Shown: positions 53,294-61,485 of the stretch, piece by piece
Layout: each line of letters opens with the position of its first letter
How positions within the stretch are numbered: position 1 is the stretch's first letter
Assembly (NCBI RefSeq): GCF_001078055.1
Contig: NZ_CP010777.1
Span: 62,001-126,000 of the forward strand
DNA from: Rufibacter radiotolerans
GTDB lineage: Bacteria > Bacteroidota > Bacteroidia > Cytophagales > Hymenobacteraceae
Reading direction: 5' to 3'
DNA length: 64,000 bases
Position numbers and translations under genes: made by a program
The notes under the pieces: generated by a model
What the model saw: only the letters and a program-made list of their open reading frames with translations
Databases searched by the model: none
Told to the model about the DNA's origin: nothing

Positions 53294-53321
53294 CCGTTTT
53301 TTAAAAAACAGGCTCAAAACG
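53283..53321. repeat. GTTTT/GGCC palindromic repeat overlapping the terminator
   Basis: CTGTTTTAGGGCCGTTTTTT and AAAAAACAGGCTCAAAACG. It shares 53283-53293 with the araBDA terminator, so the two stems cannot form at the same time. Confidence 0.82.
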
Positions 53322-53394
53322 CACGTGCATTCTGCCATCGTTTACCTAAGTTTAGCAGTAAATAAAAAATATCCCTCAAGGCTGAAGAAATAGT

Positions 53395-54111
53395 GTGAAA
53401 GAGTATCTGCTGTTCATAGACATAGAATCCTCGGGCCTGCCCAAGCAATGGGACGTGCCCTATTCCCAGGAAGGCAACTGGCCGTACACGGTGCAGGTGG
53501 CCTGGGTTGTCTATTCCAAAGACCAGCAGGAGGTAAAGCGAGAGAACCATTTCATCAGGCCCCTGGATTTTGAGATAAGCGCCGAGTCCTTGGAAATCCA
53601 TTCGCTCACGCATGAGTTCCTGCACGACAACGGCAAAACCCGGAAAGAGGTGCTGCTACTGTTGCAGGAAGATCTGCAGCGGTATCAACCCTTGGTGGTG
53701 GGCCATTTCATGGAGTTTGATTACCATGTGCTCAACGCCGATTATTACCGCGCCGGCCTGCCCAGCCCGTTTGACGGCCTGGACACCTTCTGCACCATGC
53801 TGGCGTCTTCAGAGCTGATGCGGCTACCGCGTAAACGCTACCTGAGGCTAGGGGAGTTGTACGGCTATCTTTTTCATAAAACCCTGGAAGACCAGCATGA
53901 CGCTGTAGTAGACGCAGATGCCACCGCCGCCTGCTTTTTTGAGCTGCGCAAACGGCAGATCATCACCGAGGCCACCATTGCCCAGCAGCGGCTGCATACG
54001 TACTCCACCCAACCGGCGGCGCCTGCCCGTTCTACTTTCAAATTACCGGGTTGGCTATTGGGGGCGCTGGGCCTTTTGTTACTTGTCTTACTTCTTTTTT
54101 ACTGGCTATGA
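53395..54111 (+). CDS. DnaQ-like 3'-5' exonuclease with a C-terminal membrane anchor
   Basis: 238 residues, start GTG at 53395. The DEDDh exonuclease core is visible: FIDIESSGLPK (Asp and Glu), VVGHFMEFDYHVL (second Asp) and DQHDAVVDADATAAC (His and last Asp). Residues about 218-237 (WLLGALGLLLLVLLLFYWL) form a single membrane anchor at the end, which is odd for a DnaQ nuclease. The TGA stop overlaps the ATG of the next gene (ATGA), so the two proteins are coupled. The substrate is unknown. Confidence 0.85.
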   Translation: MKEYLLFIDIESSGLPKQWDVPYSQEGNWPYTVQVAWVVYSKDQQEVKRENHFIRPLDFEISAESLEIHSLTHEFLHDNGKTRKEVLLLLQEDLQRYQPLVVGHFMEFDYHVLNADYYRAGLPSPFDGLDTFCTMLASSELMRLPRKRYLRLGELYGYLFHKTLEDQHDAVVDADATAACFFELRKRQIITEATIAQQRLHTYSTQPAAPARSTFKLPGWLLGALGLLLLVLLLFYWL

Positions 54112-56015
54112 ACGAGCGTCTCAAATTTCTGAAGAGCGTAAAGCCTTTCCACCTGCTGGGCGATGACGTATTGTTGGGTGTGCTAGACCTGCTGGAGGAA
54201 GTAACCTATCCCAAAGACACGCTCATTTATCATCAGGAAGCCACCAAGCTGAGGGGCGTAGACCTGATTGTGACCGGCGAATATGAGTCGTTTTTCTATG
54301 ACAGCGCGCAAAACAAGCGGGTGCTGGAGTACCACGGGGCAGGCTATTGCTACGGCGGCATCTCCATGCTGCTCAACCGCAAGAAATCGCTGCGCACGGT
54401 CATCGCCAAGAAAGGCACGGTGGTGTACCATTTGCCCAAGAAGGATTTCAGGGCGCTGGCCAAGTCCAGTGAAGGGTTTCTGCACCATTTCACGCAGGAG
54501 TTTGGGATACGAATGCTCAATGAGGAGTTCGCGCATTTTGTGAAACGCCCCACCTCCTTTGACGAAAACTACATTGCCACCGACCAGTTCTATTCCCGGC
54601 GCATTGAAAGCATAGAGTACCGGGATATTGTGACCTGCGCCAGCACCGCGCCCATTTACCAGGCGGCCCGCATCATGGCGCAGCACAAGACCAGCTGCCT
54701 TTTTGTGAAGAACGAGGTTGGGCAGATTGCGGGCTATATCACAGACATCACGCTCCGCGATAACGTGGTGGCCGCCCAGGAAGACGTGCGCGGACAGGCC
54801 CGCGAAATCATGGACAACCCCATTGTCTCCATCAGGAAAGACGCCTATATCTATGAGGCCATCCTTTTGATGTTCCGGACCAAGACCCGCTACCTGCTCA
54901 TTGAGGAAAACGGACAGTACGTGGGCATGATCAGCCGGAGTAAACTCTTGAGTGACCAGGCCCAGTCGCCGTTCGTGTTCATCCAGTCGGTGAAATTGGC
55001 GCGGTCTGTCAATGAATTGAAGGCCCGGTGGGAGCGGGTACCTGAAATTGTGATGCAATTGCTCTTGCGCGGCGCCAAATCTGAGATCATCAACCAGGTG
55101 ATCACCACCGTGGCCGATACCATTGCCCAGAAGGTGATAGAAGAGGTGATTGCCATCATTGGTCCGCCGCCGGCCAAGTTCGTGTTCATGGTGCTGGGCA
55201 GCGAGGGCCGCAAGGAGCAGACCCTCAAAACCGACCAGGACAACGCCATTATCTATGAAGACAAAGCCAACGAGCAGCGCGAACTGGTGCGGGCCTATTT
55301 TCTGAAACTGTCTGACATGGTGTCTGAACGGTTAGATACCATTGGCTTCAGTTACTGCACCGGCGGCTACATGGCCAAGAACCCCAAATGGACGCACTCG
55401 CTCTCGCACTGGAAACGCAACTATGAAGGCTGGATGCAGGAACTGGTTCCCGAGACGGCCATCCAATTCTCCACCTTCTTTGACTGCCGCTACCTCTACG
55501 GCGACTTCGCCATCATGCAGGAGTTGGTGGGTTTTCTGGACCAGAAGCTGCAGGAACCCATGCCGCGGCTATTCTACTACATGGCCAAAAACGCCCTGCA
55601 GTACGAGCCGCCCCTTACCTTTTTCAACAACATCAAAACATTCACGGTGGGCACCCAAAAGGTCTTCGACCTTAAGAAAGCCATGACCCCCATTGTAGAT
55701 ATGGTGCGGGTGTACGCCCTGCAGAACCGCATCTTCAAAACCAACACCGGCGAACGCATCCAGGCCTTGAGAGACGCCGGGGTCTTCACCGAGGTGCAGA
55801 GCCAGGAACTCCTGCAGTCTTACTACTACCTCATGGGCCTTCGGCTACGCAAACAGGCCAGCCAGATCATGAACGACAAGGCTCAGCCGGATAATTACCT
55901 GGACCTTAACAGCCTCACCAAGATTGAACAGGTCACGCTTAAGGAAATTTTCAGAACCATCAATGATTTCCAGCTAGGCATTAAGGTACAGTTCACCAAT
56001 AACCTGTTCGGGTAA
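54108..56015 (+). CDS. cNMP-binding/CBS/DUF294 nucleotidyltransferase-like protein
   Basis: 635 residues from the ATG at 54108, which overlaps the exonuclease stop. Residues about 5-130 are a cyclic-nucleotide-binding fold (YPKDTLIYHQEATKLRGVDL). Residues about 155-275 are two CBS domains. At about 365-390 lies the nucleotidyltransferase motif VLGSEGRKEQTLKTDQDNAI, and the C-terminal ~130 residues are the DUF294 C-terminal helical domain. Such proteins are often encoded beside a DnaQ-like nuclease, as here. They are thought to bind nucleotides and possibly modify a partner; the reaction is not known. Confidence 0.9.
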   Translation: MNERLKFLKSVKPFHLLGDDVLLGVLDLLEEVTYPKDTLIYHQEATKLRGVDLIVTGEYESFFYDSAQNKRVLEYHGAGYCYGGISMLLNRKKSLRTVIAKKGTVVYHLPKKDFRALAKSSEGFLHHFTQEFGIRMLNEEFAHFVKRPTSFDENYIATDQFYSRRIESIEYRDIVTCASTAPIYQAARIMAQHKTSCLFVKNEVGQIAGYITDITLRDNVVAAQEDVRGQAREIMDNPIVSIRKDAYIYEAILLMFRTKTRYLLIEENGQYVGMISRSKLLSDQAQSPFVFIQSVKLARSVNELKARWERVPEIVMQLLLRGAKSEIINQVITTVADTIAQKVIEEVIAIIGPPPAKFVFMVLGSEGRKEQTLKTDQDNAIIYEDKANEQRELVRAYFLKLSDMVSERLDTIGFSYCTGGYMAKNPKWTHSLSHWKRNYEGWMQELVPETAIQFSTFFDCRYLYGDFAIMQELVGFLDQKLQEPMPRLFYYMAKNALQYEPPLTFFNNIKTFTVGTQKVFDLKKAMTPIVDMVRVYALQNRIFKTNTGERIQALRDAGVFTEVQSQELLQSYYYLMGLRLRKQASQIMNDKAQPDNYLDLNSLTKIEQVTLKEIFRTINDFQLGIKVQFTNNLFG

Positions 56016-56030
56016 ACAAATGTGCTAAGG

Positions 56031-56070
56031 CTGTTTCGGGCCTGTTTTTCTAAAAACAAGCGTGAAACGG
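56031..56070. repeat. GTTTT/GGCC palindromic intergenic repeat, degenerate
   Basis: CTGTTTCGGGCCTGTTTTTC and AAAAACAAGCGTGAAACGG, 15 bp after the DUF294 gene. Confidence 0.76.
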
Positions 56071-56132
56071 GGTTTAGCTTTTTCGATTAGAGAGGGGCCA
56101 AGTTTAGGTTGATTGACAAAGGTATTTTCTTG

Positions 56133-56194
56133 TATGGATCGGATTTACTTCCGTGACTTTCTATCGTTAGTCACGGAAGTAAATCCGATCCATA
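56133..56194. repeat. Perfect 26-bp inverted repeat
   Basis: Arms 56133-56158 and 56169-56194 are exact reverse complements around TTCTATCGTT. It resembles in form, not sequence, the stem at 20774-20832. No T-run follows. Confidence 0.8.
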
Positions 56195-56267
56195 GTCCTC
56201 TCCTGTGTAAACACTCCTCTGCGCCCCCTCAAGGGGAGAGTCTGCGTTGAGTAGGAGGTATTGAGCT

Positions 56268-56302
56268 TTGGGGCTGTTTTTCAGAAAACAGCCCCAAAAC
56301 GG
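56268..56302. repeat. GTTTT/GGCC palindromic repeat, short copy
   Basis: 13-bp perfect arms (56268-56280 and 56285-56297), loop TCAG, in the same intergenic gap (56016-56400). Confidence 0.76.
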
Positions 56303-56320
56303 ATTTTAAGATTTCTCCTG

Positions 56321-56375
56321 GTTCAAGTTTTCAACTTGGACCTATAAAGGCCGGAAGTTTGCAACTTCCGTGCGG
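56321..56375. repeat. Two small tandem hairpins
   Basis: GTTCAAGTT/AACTTGGAC (56321-56341) and GGAAGTT/AACTTCC (56353-56369), then GCGGCGCCAGCCGC. This is a different intergenic repeat type; similar 'AAGTT-n-AACTT' units are, to my memory, common in Bacteroidota genomes. Confidence 0.5.
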
Positions 56376-56400
56376 CGCCAGCCGCAACCCAGGCTTTCCG

Positions 56401-57081
56401 TTACTTTCCCTTCCCAGAGAACAATTGCTCCAGCATAGGGTCTGTGTAATCCTCAATAAACCCGATGATATTAGACAAGCCCGAGAATTCCTCTTTGCTG
56501 TGCATGGTGGTGATGACCAGGCAGTCCATGCCGGCGTTTTGGGCGGCTTCCACGCCTTTGGGCACGTCTTCAAACACCAGACATTTCTCTGGGGTAACGC
56601 CCAAGCCTTCGGCGGCTTTCAGAAAGGTCTCGGGGTGCGGTTTGCTTTTGGTCACCTCATCTGCAGACACCAGGGCATTGAAATAGGACCTTATATCCAG
56701 GTTATCTACCACAAAGTCAATGTTGAACATGATGGCCGCCGAGGCGATGGCCATCTGGATGTCATGGTCGGCGGCTTTGGTCAGGAACTGGTCCAGGCCA
56801 TTGATGAGCCGCAGGTGGTCTATGTATTCGCGCTGGTAGATTTTCTCCTTCTCCAGAGAGAGCTTGTCTGCCTGCTCCGGGGTGAAATGGTCATCGCCGA
56901 ATAGGCGGGCCAATACTTCAGAGTTCTTGCCGTACATCTGCTTCTTTACCTGGTCATAGGTGAGGGAGGCCTGCAGTTTCTGGGTGAGTATCTGGTGCCA
57001 GGCCTGGGTGTGGAATTCCATGTCATCAATCATGGTGCCGTTCATGTCAAACAGAAAGGCTTGGTAAGCGGGGGTATTCAT
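56401..57081 (-). CDS. HAD-family hydrolase, beta-phosphoglucomutase-like
   Basis: 226 residues from the ATG at 57081 (MNTPAYQAFLF); the open frame begins at 57123 but adds an atypical N-terminus. HAD motif I reads FDMNGTMID: the nucleophile Asp is present, but the second Asp of DxD is Asn. Motif II/III and the acidic motif IV are visible (AIASAAI, KPHPETFLKA, CLVFEDVPKGVEAA). The cap domain is helical, as in the beta-PGM/phosphatase group. It is separated from the transketolase genes by their terminator, so it is probably not under the same promoter. Confidence 0.85.
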   Translation of the reverse strand: MNTPAYQAFLFDMNGTMIDDMEFHTQAWHQILTQKLQASLTYDQVKKQMYGKNSEVLARLFGDDHFTPEQADKLSLEKEKIYQREYIDHLRLINGLDQFLTKAADHDIQMAIASAAIMFNIDFVVDNLDIRSYFNALVSADEVTKSKPHPETFLKAAEGLGVTPEKCLVFEDVPKGVEAAQNAGMDCLVITTMHSKEEFSGLSNIIGFIEDYTDPMLEQLFSGKGK

Positions 57082-57125
57082 ATGCGTAAGATTTTTGGTC
57101 AAGGTACAGGATACAGGCGTCACTT

Positions 57126-57153
57126 AAAAAAAAACGGGCTCCAGAAGAGCCCG
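57126..57153 (-). terminator. Terminator of the transketolase operon
   Basis: Arms CGGGCTC (57135-57141) and GAGCCCG (57147-57153). On the minus strand nine Ts follow (57134-57126). It ends the tkt transcript before the HAD gene. Confidence 0.82.
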
Positions 57154-57220
57154 CCTTTCCCTTAATCCTTTTTTATTTTCTATGTACAGGCGGCAGACAG
57201 GGCTGCGCCAGGAGCGTCAT

Positions 57221-58189
57221 TTATTTAGCCAGGGCTTTCTTACGCTCCAACACTTTCTGCACGGCAGATACAATGTGCGCATCATCCAGACCGTACTTTT
57301 TCATGAGTTGCTCCGGCGTGCCGCTCTCCCCGAAGGAGTCGTTCACGGCCACGTATTCCATGGGCAACGGCGTATTCTTGGCCAGCACCTGCGCAATGCT
57401 GTCGCCCAGGCCGCCCAGGCGGTTATGTTCCTCGGCAGAAACCACGCAACCCGTCTTGGCCACCGATTTCAGGATGGCTTCCTCGTCCAGGGGCTTAATG
57501 GTGTGAATGTTGATGATCTCCGCGGAGATGCCTAGCTCTGCCAGTTTCTCACCGGCTTTAATGGCTTCCCAGACCAGATGGCCCGTGGCGAAGATGCTCA
57601 CGTCGGTGCCTTCATTGACCATCCAGGCCTTACCTATCTCAAACTCCTGCTCTGGGTCTGTGAACACCGGCAGCACCGGCCGCCCGAAACGCAGGTACAC
57701 CGGGCCCCGGTGCTCGGCAATGGCAATGGTGGCAGCTTTGGTCTGGTTGTAGTCACAGGGGTTAATGACGGTCATGCCGGGCAGCATTTTCATCATGCCA
57801 ATGTCTTCCAGAATCTGGTGGGTGGCGCCGTCTTCGCCCAGCGTAAGGCCGGCGTGCGAGGCGCAGATCTTCACGTTTTTGTCTGAGTAGGCAATAGACT
57901 GCCTGATCTGGTCATACACGCGGCCCGTGGCAAAATTAGCGAAGGTGCCCGTGAACGGAATCTTGCCCCCAATGGTCATGCCGGCGGCAATGCCCATCAT
58001 GTTGGCCTCGGCAATGCCCACCTGCACAAAGCGCTCCGGGAATTCCTTGATGAAGTCGGCCATTTTAAGGGAGCCCACTAAATCGGCGCACAGCGCCACT
58101 ACGTCCTTGTTACGGCGGCCGGCCTCCAGTAAGCCCGCGCCAAAGCCCGAGCGGGTATCTTTTGATTCTGTGTAGGTATATTTTTTCAT
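57221..58189 (-). CDS. Transketolase, C-terminal subunit
   Basis: 322 residues covering the pyrimidine-binding and C-terminal domains of a transketolase split over two genes. The Pyr domain has FVQVGIAEANMMGIAAGM (catalytic Glu in GIAE), then HAGLTLGEDGATHQILED. The C-terminal domain follows from about residue 190 (EIINIHTIKPLDEEAIL). It works with the N-terminal subunit encoded 85 bp upstream. Split transketolases are common in Bacteroidota and elsewhere. A palindromic repeat lies in the gap between the two genes. Confidence 0.93.
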   Translation of the reverse strand: MKKYTYTESKDTRSGFGAGLLEAGRRNKDVVALCADLVGSLKMADFIKEFPERFVQVGIAEANMMGIAAGMTIGGKIPFTGTFANFATGRVYDQIRQSIAYSDKNVKICASHAGLTLGEDGATHQILEDIGMMKMLPGMTVINPCDYNQTKAATIAIAEHRGPVYLRFGRPVLPVFTDPEQEFEIGKAWMVNEGTDVSIFATGHLVWEAIKAGEKLAELGISAEIINIHTIKPLDEEAILKSVAKTGCVVSAEEHNRLGGLGDSIAQVLAKNTPLPMEYVAVNDSFGESGTPEQLMKKYGLDDAHIVSAVQKVLERKKALAK

Positions 58190-58226
58190 GAATAAAATCT
58201 CAGAGATGGATAATGGGTTAGAGTTG

Positions 58227-58265
58227 CGTTTTAGGCCTGTTTTCAGAAAAAACGGGCTTAAAACG
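58227..58265. repeat. GTTTT/GGCC palindromic intergenic repeat
   Basis: CGTTTTAGGCCTGTTTTC and AAAAAACGGGCTTAAAACG, between the two transketolase genes and so inside an operon, as in the nuo operon. Confidence 0.8.
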
Positions 58266-58274
58266 GAAGGGCTG

Positions 58275-59138
58275 CTAATAATCCTGGTGGTTAGAGATCA
58301 GTTGCAGTAAGGCCTGCTCCAGTTGCTCGTCATTGGGCGCCACGCCGTGCCATTTGTGCGAACCCATCATGAAGTCCACGCCGTGGCCCATGTTGGTTTG
58401 CATGAGAATCATGATGGGTTTGCCTTTGAAGGTTTTGGCCTTGGCCAGTTCCAGCACCCGTATGATGTCAACCAGGTCATTGCCGTTCATCTCCAGTACG
58501 TCCCAGCCAAAAGCTTCCCACTTGGCGCGCAGGTTGCCCAGGGCCAGTACCTTGTCTGTGGGGCCGTCAATCTGCTGGCCGTTCACGTCAATGGTAGAGA
58601 TGAGGTTGTCTACTTTGTTGTGCGGCGCAAACAGGGCCGCTTCCCATATCTGGCCTTCCTGCAACTCGCCGTCGCCGTGCAAGGTGAAGACCAGGCCGTT
58701 GTCGGCGTTCAGTTTCTTGGTGAGGGCAGCGCCAATACCCACAGAAAGGCCCTGACCCAATGAGCCGGAGGCAATGCGCACGCCCGGCAAGTCTTCATGG
58801 GTGGTAGGGTGGCCCTGCAGGCGGGAATCCAGCTTCCGGAAGGTCTTGAGCTCCTTCACGTCAAAGTAACCAGACCGCGCCAGCACGCTGTACCACACCG
58901 GCGAGATGTGGCCATTGGACAAAAACAACAGGTCCTCGCCGGCCCCGTCCATGTCAAAGCTGGGGTTGTGGTTGAGGATGCGGAAATAGAGCGCCACAAA
59001 AAAATCGGTGCAGCCCAAAGAACCGCCCGGGTGACCCGACTGGCAGCCGTGCACCATGCGCACTATATCTCTCCGGACCTGCTTGGCCACCTGTTCCATT
59101 TCTTCCAGGGGCATTATCTCTTTTACTTCTGCTTGCAT
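58275..59138 (-). CDS. Transketolase, N-terminal subunit
   Basis: 287 residues carrying the thiamine-diphosphate-binding PP domain: GGSLGCTDFFVALYF, SNGHISPVWYSVLA and the ThDP motif HGDGELQEGQIWEA with its metal ligands, then LISTIDVNGQQIDG. It moves two-carbon units between sugar phosphates and links xylulose-5-phosphate from arabinose to glycolysis. Two regulatory sites, an AraR-type dyad and a LacI-type palindrome, lie upstream of its start. Confidence 0.94.
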   Translation of the reverse strand: MQAEVKEIMPLEEMEQVAKQVRRDIVRMVHGCQSGHPGGSLGCTDFFVALYFRILNHNPSFDMDGAGEDLLFLSNGHISPVWYSVLARSGYFDVKELKTFRKLDSRLQGHPTTHEDLPGVRIASGSLGQGLSVGIGAALTKKLNADNGLVFTLHGDGELQEGQIWEAALFAPHNKVDNLISTIDVNGQQIDGPTDKVLALGNLRAKWEAFGWDVLEMNGNDLVDIIRVLELAKAKTFKGKPIMILMQTNMGHGVDFMMGSHKWHGVAPNDEQLEQALLQLISNHQDY

Positions 59139-59238
59139 GTAGTTATTAGTTTGGCTCCCGGGGGAGAATGATGGTTCGGCTAATCTCTGACTTATAACCG
59201 CTCCCCTAATAAAGCGGGTGAGTATTACTTATTATAAG

Positions 59239-59251
59239 TGTCATGATTACA
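59239..59251. promoter_or_regulatory. Probable AraR operator upstream of transketolase
   Basis: TGTCATGATTACA in the context ATAAG...ATT, shared with 40677-40689 and 49024-49036. It lies 100 bp upstream of the transketolase start. Confidence 0.65.
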
Positions 59252-59303
59252 ATTAAATATAATATATCTTTCTTTATCTACCTGCTGTAATAATAAGAAA
59301 TAT

Positions 59304-59323
59304 TTATGCCAACGTTGGCATAA
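59304..59323. promoter_or_regulatory. LacI-family-type operator palindrome
   Basis: TTATGCCAACGTTGGCATAA is a perfect 20-bp palindrome with central CG, the form recognised by LacI/GalR-type repressors. It lies between divergent transketolase and GNAT genes, 52 bp from the AraR-type site. No LacI-type gene is in the window. Confidence 0.7.
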
Positions 59324-59411
59324 GTTTTAAAAAAACATTGTTGGCTGGTTTAGAAAGACCAATAGGAGAATAATTGGCGCTTAAAACAGGAAGCCGTAGC
59401 TTAGCGGTATT

Positions 59412-59867
59412 ATGGAGTTTCAAATATTGACCAAGGCCTTTGCAGACCTGACCCCGCAAGAGCTGTATGACGTGCTGCAGTTGCGGAGCGCGGTATTTGT
59501 GGTGGAGCAGAACTGCGTTTTCCTGGACCCGGACGGGCTGGATGCCGCCTGTCATCACGTGCTATTTTACCGGGACGGGATTCTGGAGGCGTATTCCCGG
59601 CTAGTGCCGGCTGGGGTATCTTACCCGGGTATCATGTCTATTGGGCGCATTATCACCAGCGCCGCCGTGCGGGGAACCGGGGTAGGCGAGAAACTGGTGC
59701 AACGCTCCATTGAGGAAGCGTTCCGAATTTTCGGGCCGGGGCCTATTAAGATTGGGGCGCAGCTATACGCCAAGAAGTTCTATGAGCGGTTCGGGTTTGA
59801 GCAGTCCAGTGAGGTATATGACGAGGACGGCATTGACCACATCAAGATGATTCGGCCGCAGCCGTAA
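59412..59867 (+). CDS. GNAT N-acetyltransferase, ElaA type
   Basis: 151 residues. GNAT fold of the ElaA group: LYDVLQLRSAVFVVEQNCVF at the N-terminus, SIGRIITSAAVRGTGVGEKL (acetyl-CoA-binding RGxGxG, here RGTGVG) and a C-terminal FYERFGFEQSSEVYDEDGI. The acyl acceptor is unknown. It is divergent from the transketolase genes and followed by a palindromic repeat. Confidence 0.9.
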   Translation: MEFQILTKAFADLTPQELYDVLQLRSAVFVVEQNCVFLDPDGLDAACHHVLFYRDGILEAYSRLVPAGVSYPGIMSIGRIITSAAVRGTGVGEKLVQRSIEEAFRIFGPGPIKIGAQLYAKKFYERFGFEQSSEVYDEDGIDHIKMIRPQP

Positions 59868-59887
59868 ACCAAAAGGCAATTTCATAA

Positions 59888-59935
59888 AAAGCCGTTTTGA
59901 GCCTGTTTTTCTGAAAACAGGCCCAAAACGGCTTT
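59888..59935. repeat. GTTTT/GGCC palindromic intergenic repeat
   Basis: 22-bp arms (59888-59909 and 59914-59935) with one mismatch, loop TCTG. It lies between two convergent genes (GNAT and aldehyde dehydrogenase) and may terminate both. Confidence 0.83.
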
Positions 59936-59972
59936 CCTTTTATGGGTGGGTTTTACCCGTAAGGCTCTTCGG

Positions 59973-61364
59973 CTACAGCCATTTGAAAGCCCGTTTCATC
60001 CAAGTAAGTTTCTGGGCATACGGTGGGTAGCGCAGCGGAATGTCTGGGTTGGAGGGTTTCTTCAGAACGCTTTTTTGGTGCGAGAACGCGTCAAAGCTGG
60101 CCTTGCCGTGGTAATTGCCGTTTCCGCTGGGGCCCACGCCCCCGAAGGGCAGATGCGGGTTGGCCAGATGGGAGACCGTGTCATTGATGCAGGCACCGCC
60201 CGAGGACGTTTGCGTGAGCACCTGTTCCTGGGCGTCTCGGTCTTTGGAGAAGAAATAGAGCGCCAGAGGCTTGGGCTGGGCGTTGACCATCTCTATGGCC
60301 TGGGCCAGCGAAGAATAGGTTAAGACCGGCAGCAAGGGCCCGAAGATCTCTTCCTGCATGATAGGGTCTTGCCAGGAAACGTTCTGCAGGAGGGTGGGAG
60401 CAATGTAAAAGGTACTCTCATCGGTTTCGCCGCCGGCGTAGATCTGGGTGCCGGTTAGCAAGCCTTTTAACCGCTGGAAGTGCCGTTGGTTAATGATGCG
60501 GGCAAAGTCGGGGCTCTGGGCGGGGGTGGGGCCGTAGAATTGAGTAATGGCCTGGGCCAGTTGTTCCAGCAGTTGGGGCGCTACGTTTTCCTGCACCAAG
60601 ATGTAATCAGGGGCCACGCAGGTCTGGCCGGCATTGATGAATTTTCCCCAGACAATACGTTTGGCAGTGATGGCCAGGTCGGCGGTGGCGTCTACTAGGC
60701 AGGGGCTTTTGCCGCCCAGTTCCAGGGTAACGGGGGTGAGGTGTTTAGCGGCGGCCTGGGCCACAATCTTGCCCACTGCGGTGCTGCCGGTGAAGAACAT
60801 CTTGTCAAAGGGCAGGTCCAGCAGCGCCTGGCTCACCTCGGGCCCGCCCTGCGCCACGGTAAGGTATTCCGGCGGGAAGTGCTCCTGCACCATGCGGGCA
60901 ATGAGCTGGCTGGTGGCCGGCGTCATCTCAGAGGGCTTGAGAATAGCGCAGCAGCCGGCGGCTATGGCCCCAATCACCGGCGACAGCGTTAACTGGAAGG
61001 GGTAGTTCCAGGCGCCAATGACCAGGGCCACGCCATAGGGTTCTGCGTAAATGGCGTCTGTAGACGGGAAGTTCAGGAAGCTGGACTTCACCTTTTTGGG
61101 TGCCACCCACTGGCGCAGGTACTTCAAAATGAATTTGATCTCAGAGAGCAGAATGGCAATCTCAGTGGCGTAGGTCTCAAAGGCGGGCTTCCCGAAGTCC
61201 TCGGCCAGCGCCCTGGTAATGGCTTCTTCCTCTTTTTCAATGACGGTCTTCAAGAGCCGCAGCATCTGCTCCCTGAACGCCAGCGGACGGGTATGGCCGG
61301 CCCTGAAAAATTCTTTCTGGCGCGCAAAAGCGGCGGCAAGGTCCTGGGGTTGGGTCATGGGCAA
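59973..61364 (-). CDS. Aldehyde dehydrogenase family protein
   Basis: 463 residues, the short class-3 type that oxidises medium- and long-chain or aromatic aldehydes with NAD(P). The cofactor and catalytic motifs are GAWNYPFQLTLSPVIGAIAA, FFTGSTAVGKIVAQAAAKH, the Glu in TLELGGKSPCLVDATAD and the Cys in NAGQTCVAPDYILV. The C-terminal FGGVGPSGNGNYHGKASFD is typical. The substrate is not known. It stands alone. Confidence 0.93.
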   Translation of the reverse strand: MPMTQPQDLAAAFARQKEFFRAGHTRPLAFREQMLRLLKTVIEKEEEAITRALAEDFGKPAFETYATEIAILLSEIKFILKYLRQWVAPKKVKSSFLNFPSTDAIYAEPYGVALVIGAWNYPFQLTLSPVIGAIAAGCCAILKPSEMTPATSQLIARMVQEHFPPEYLTVAQGGPEVSQALLDLPFDKMFFTGSTAVGKIVAQAAAKHLTPVTLELGGKSPCLVDATADLAITAKRIVWGKFINAGQTCVAPDYILVQENVAPQLLEQLAQAITQFYGPTPAQSPDFARIINQRHFQRLKGLLTGTQIYAGGETDESTFYIAPTLLQNVSWQDPIMQEEIFGPLLPVLTYSSLAQAIEMVNAQPKPLALYFFSKDRDAQEQVLTQTSSGGACINDTVSHLANPHLPFGGVGPSGNGNYHGKASFDAFSHQKSVLKKPSNPDIPLRYPPYAQKLTWMKRAFKWL

Positions 61365-61485
61365 TGTCTTGGGTAAGTTTCTAAGGAAGTATACTCCATT
61401 TGTGGCTAAAAAGACAGCTTACCCGGTAGAAACGAAGATTCTATGCTGAAAATAACCGGTAATAAATTTTAGCAATACCAGAAAT

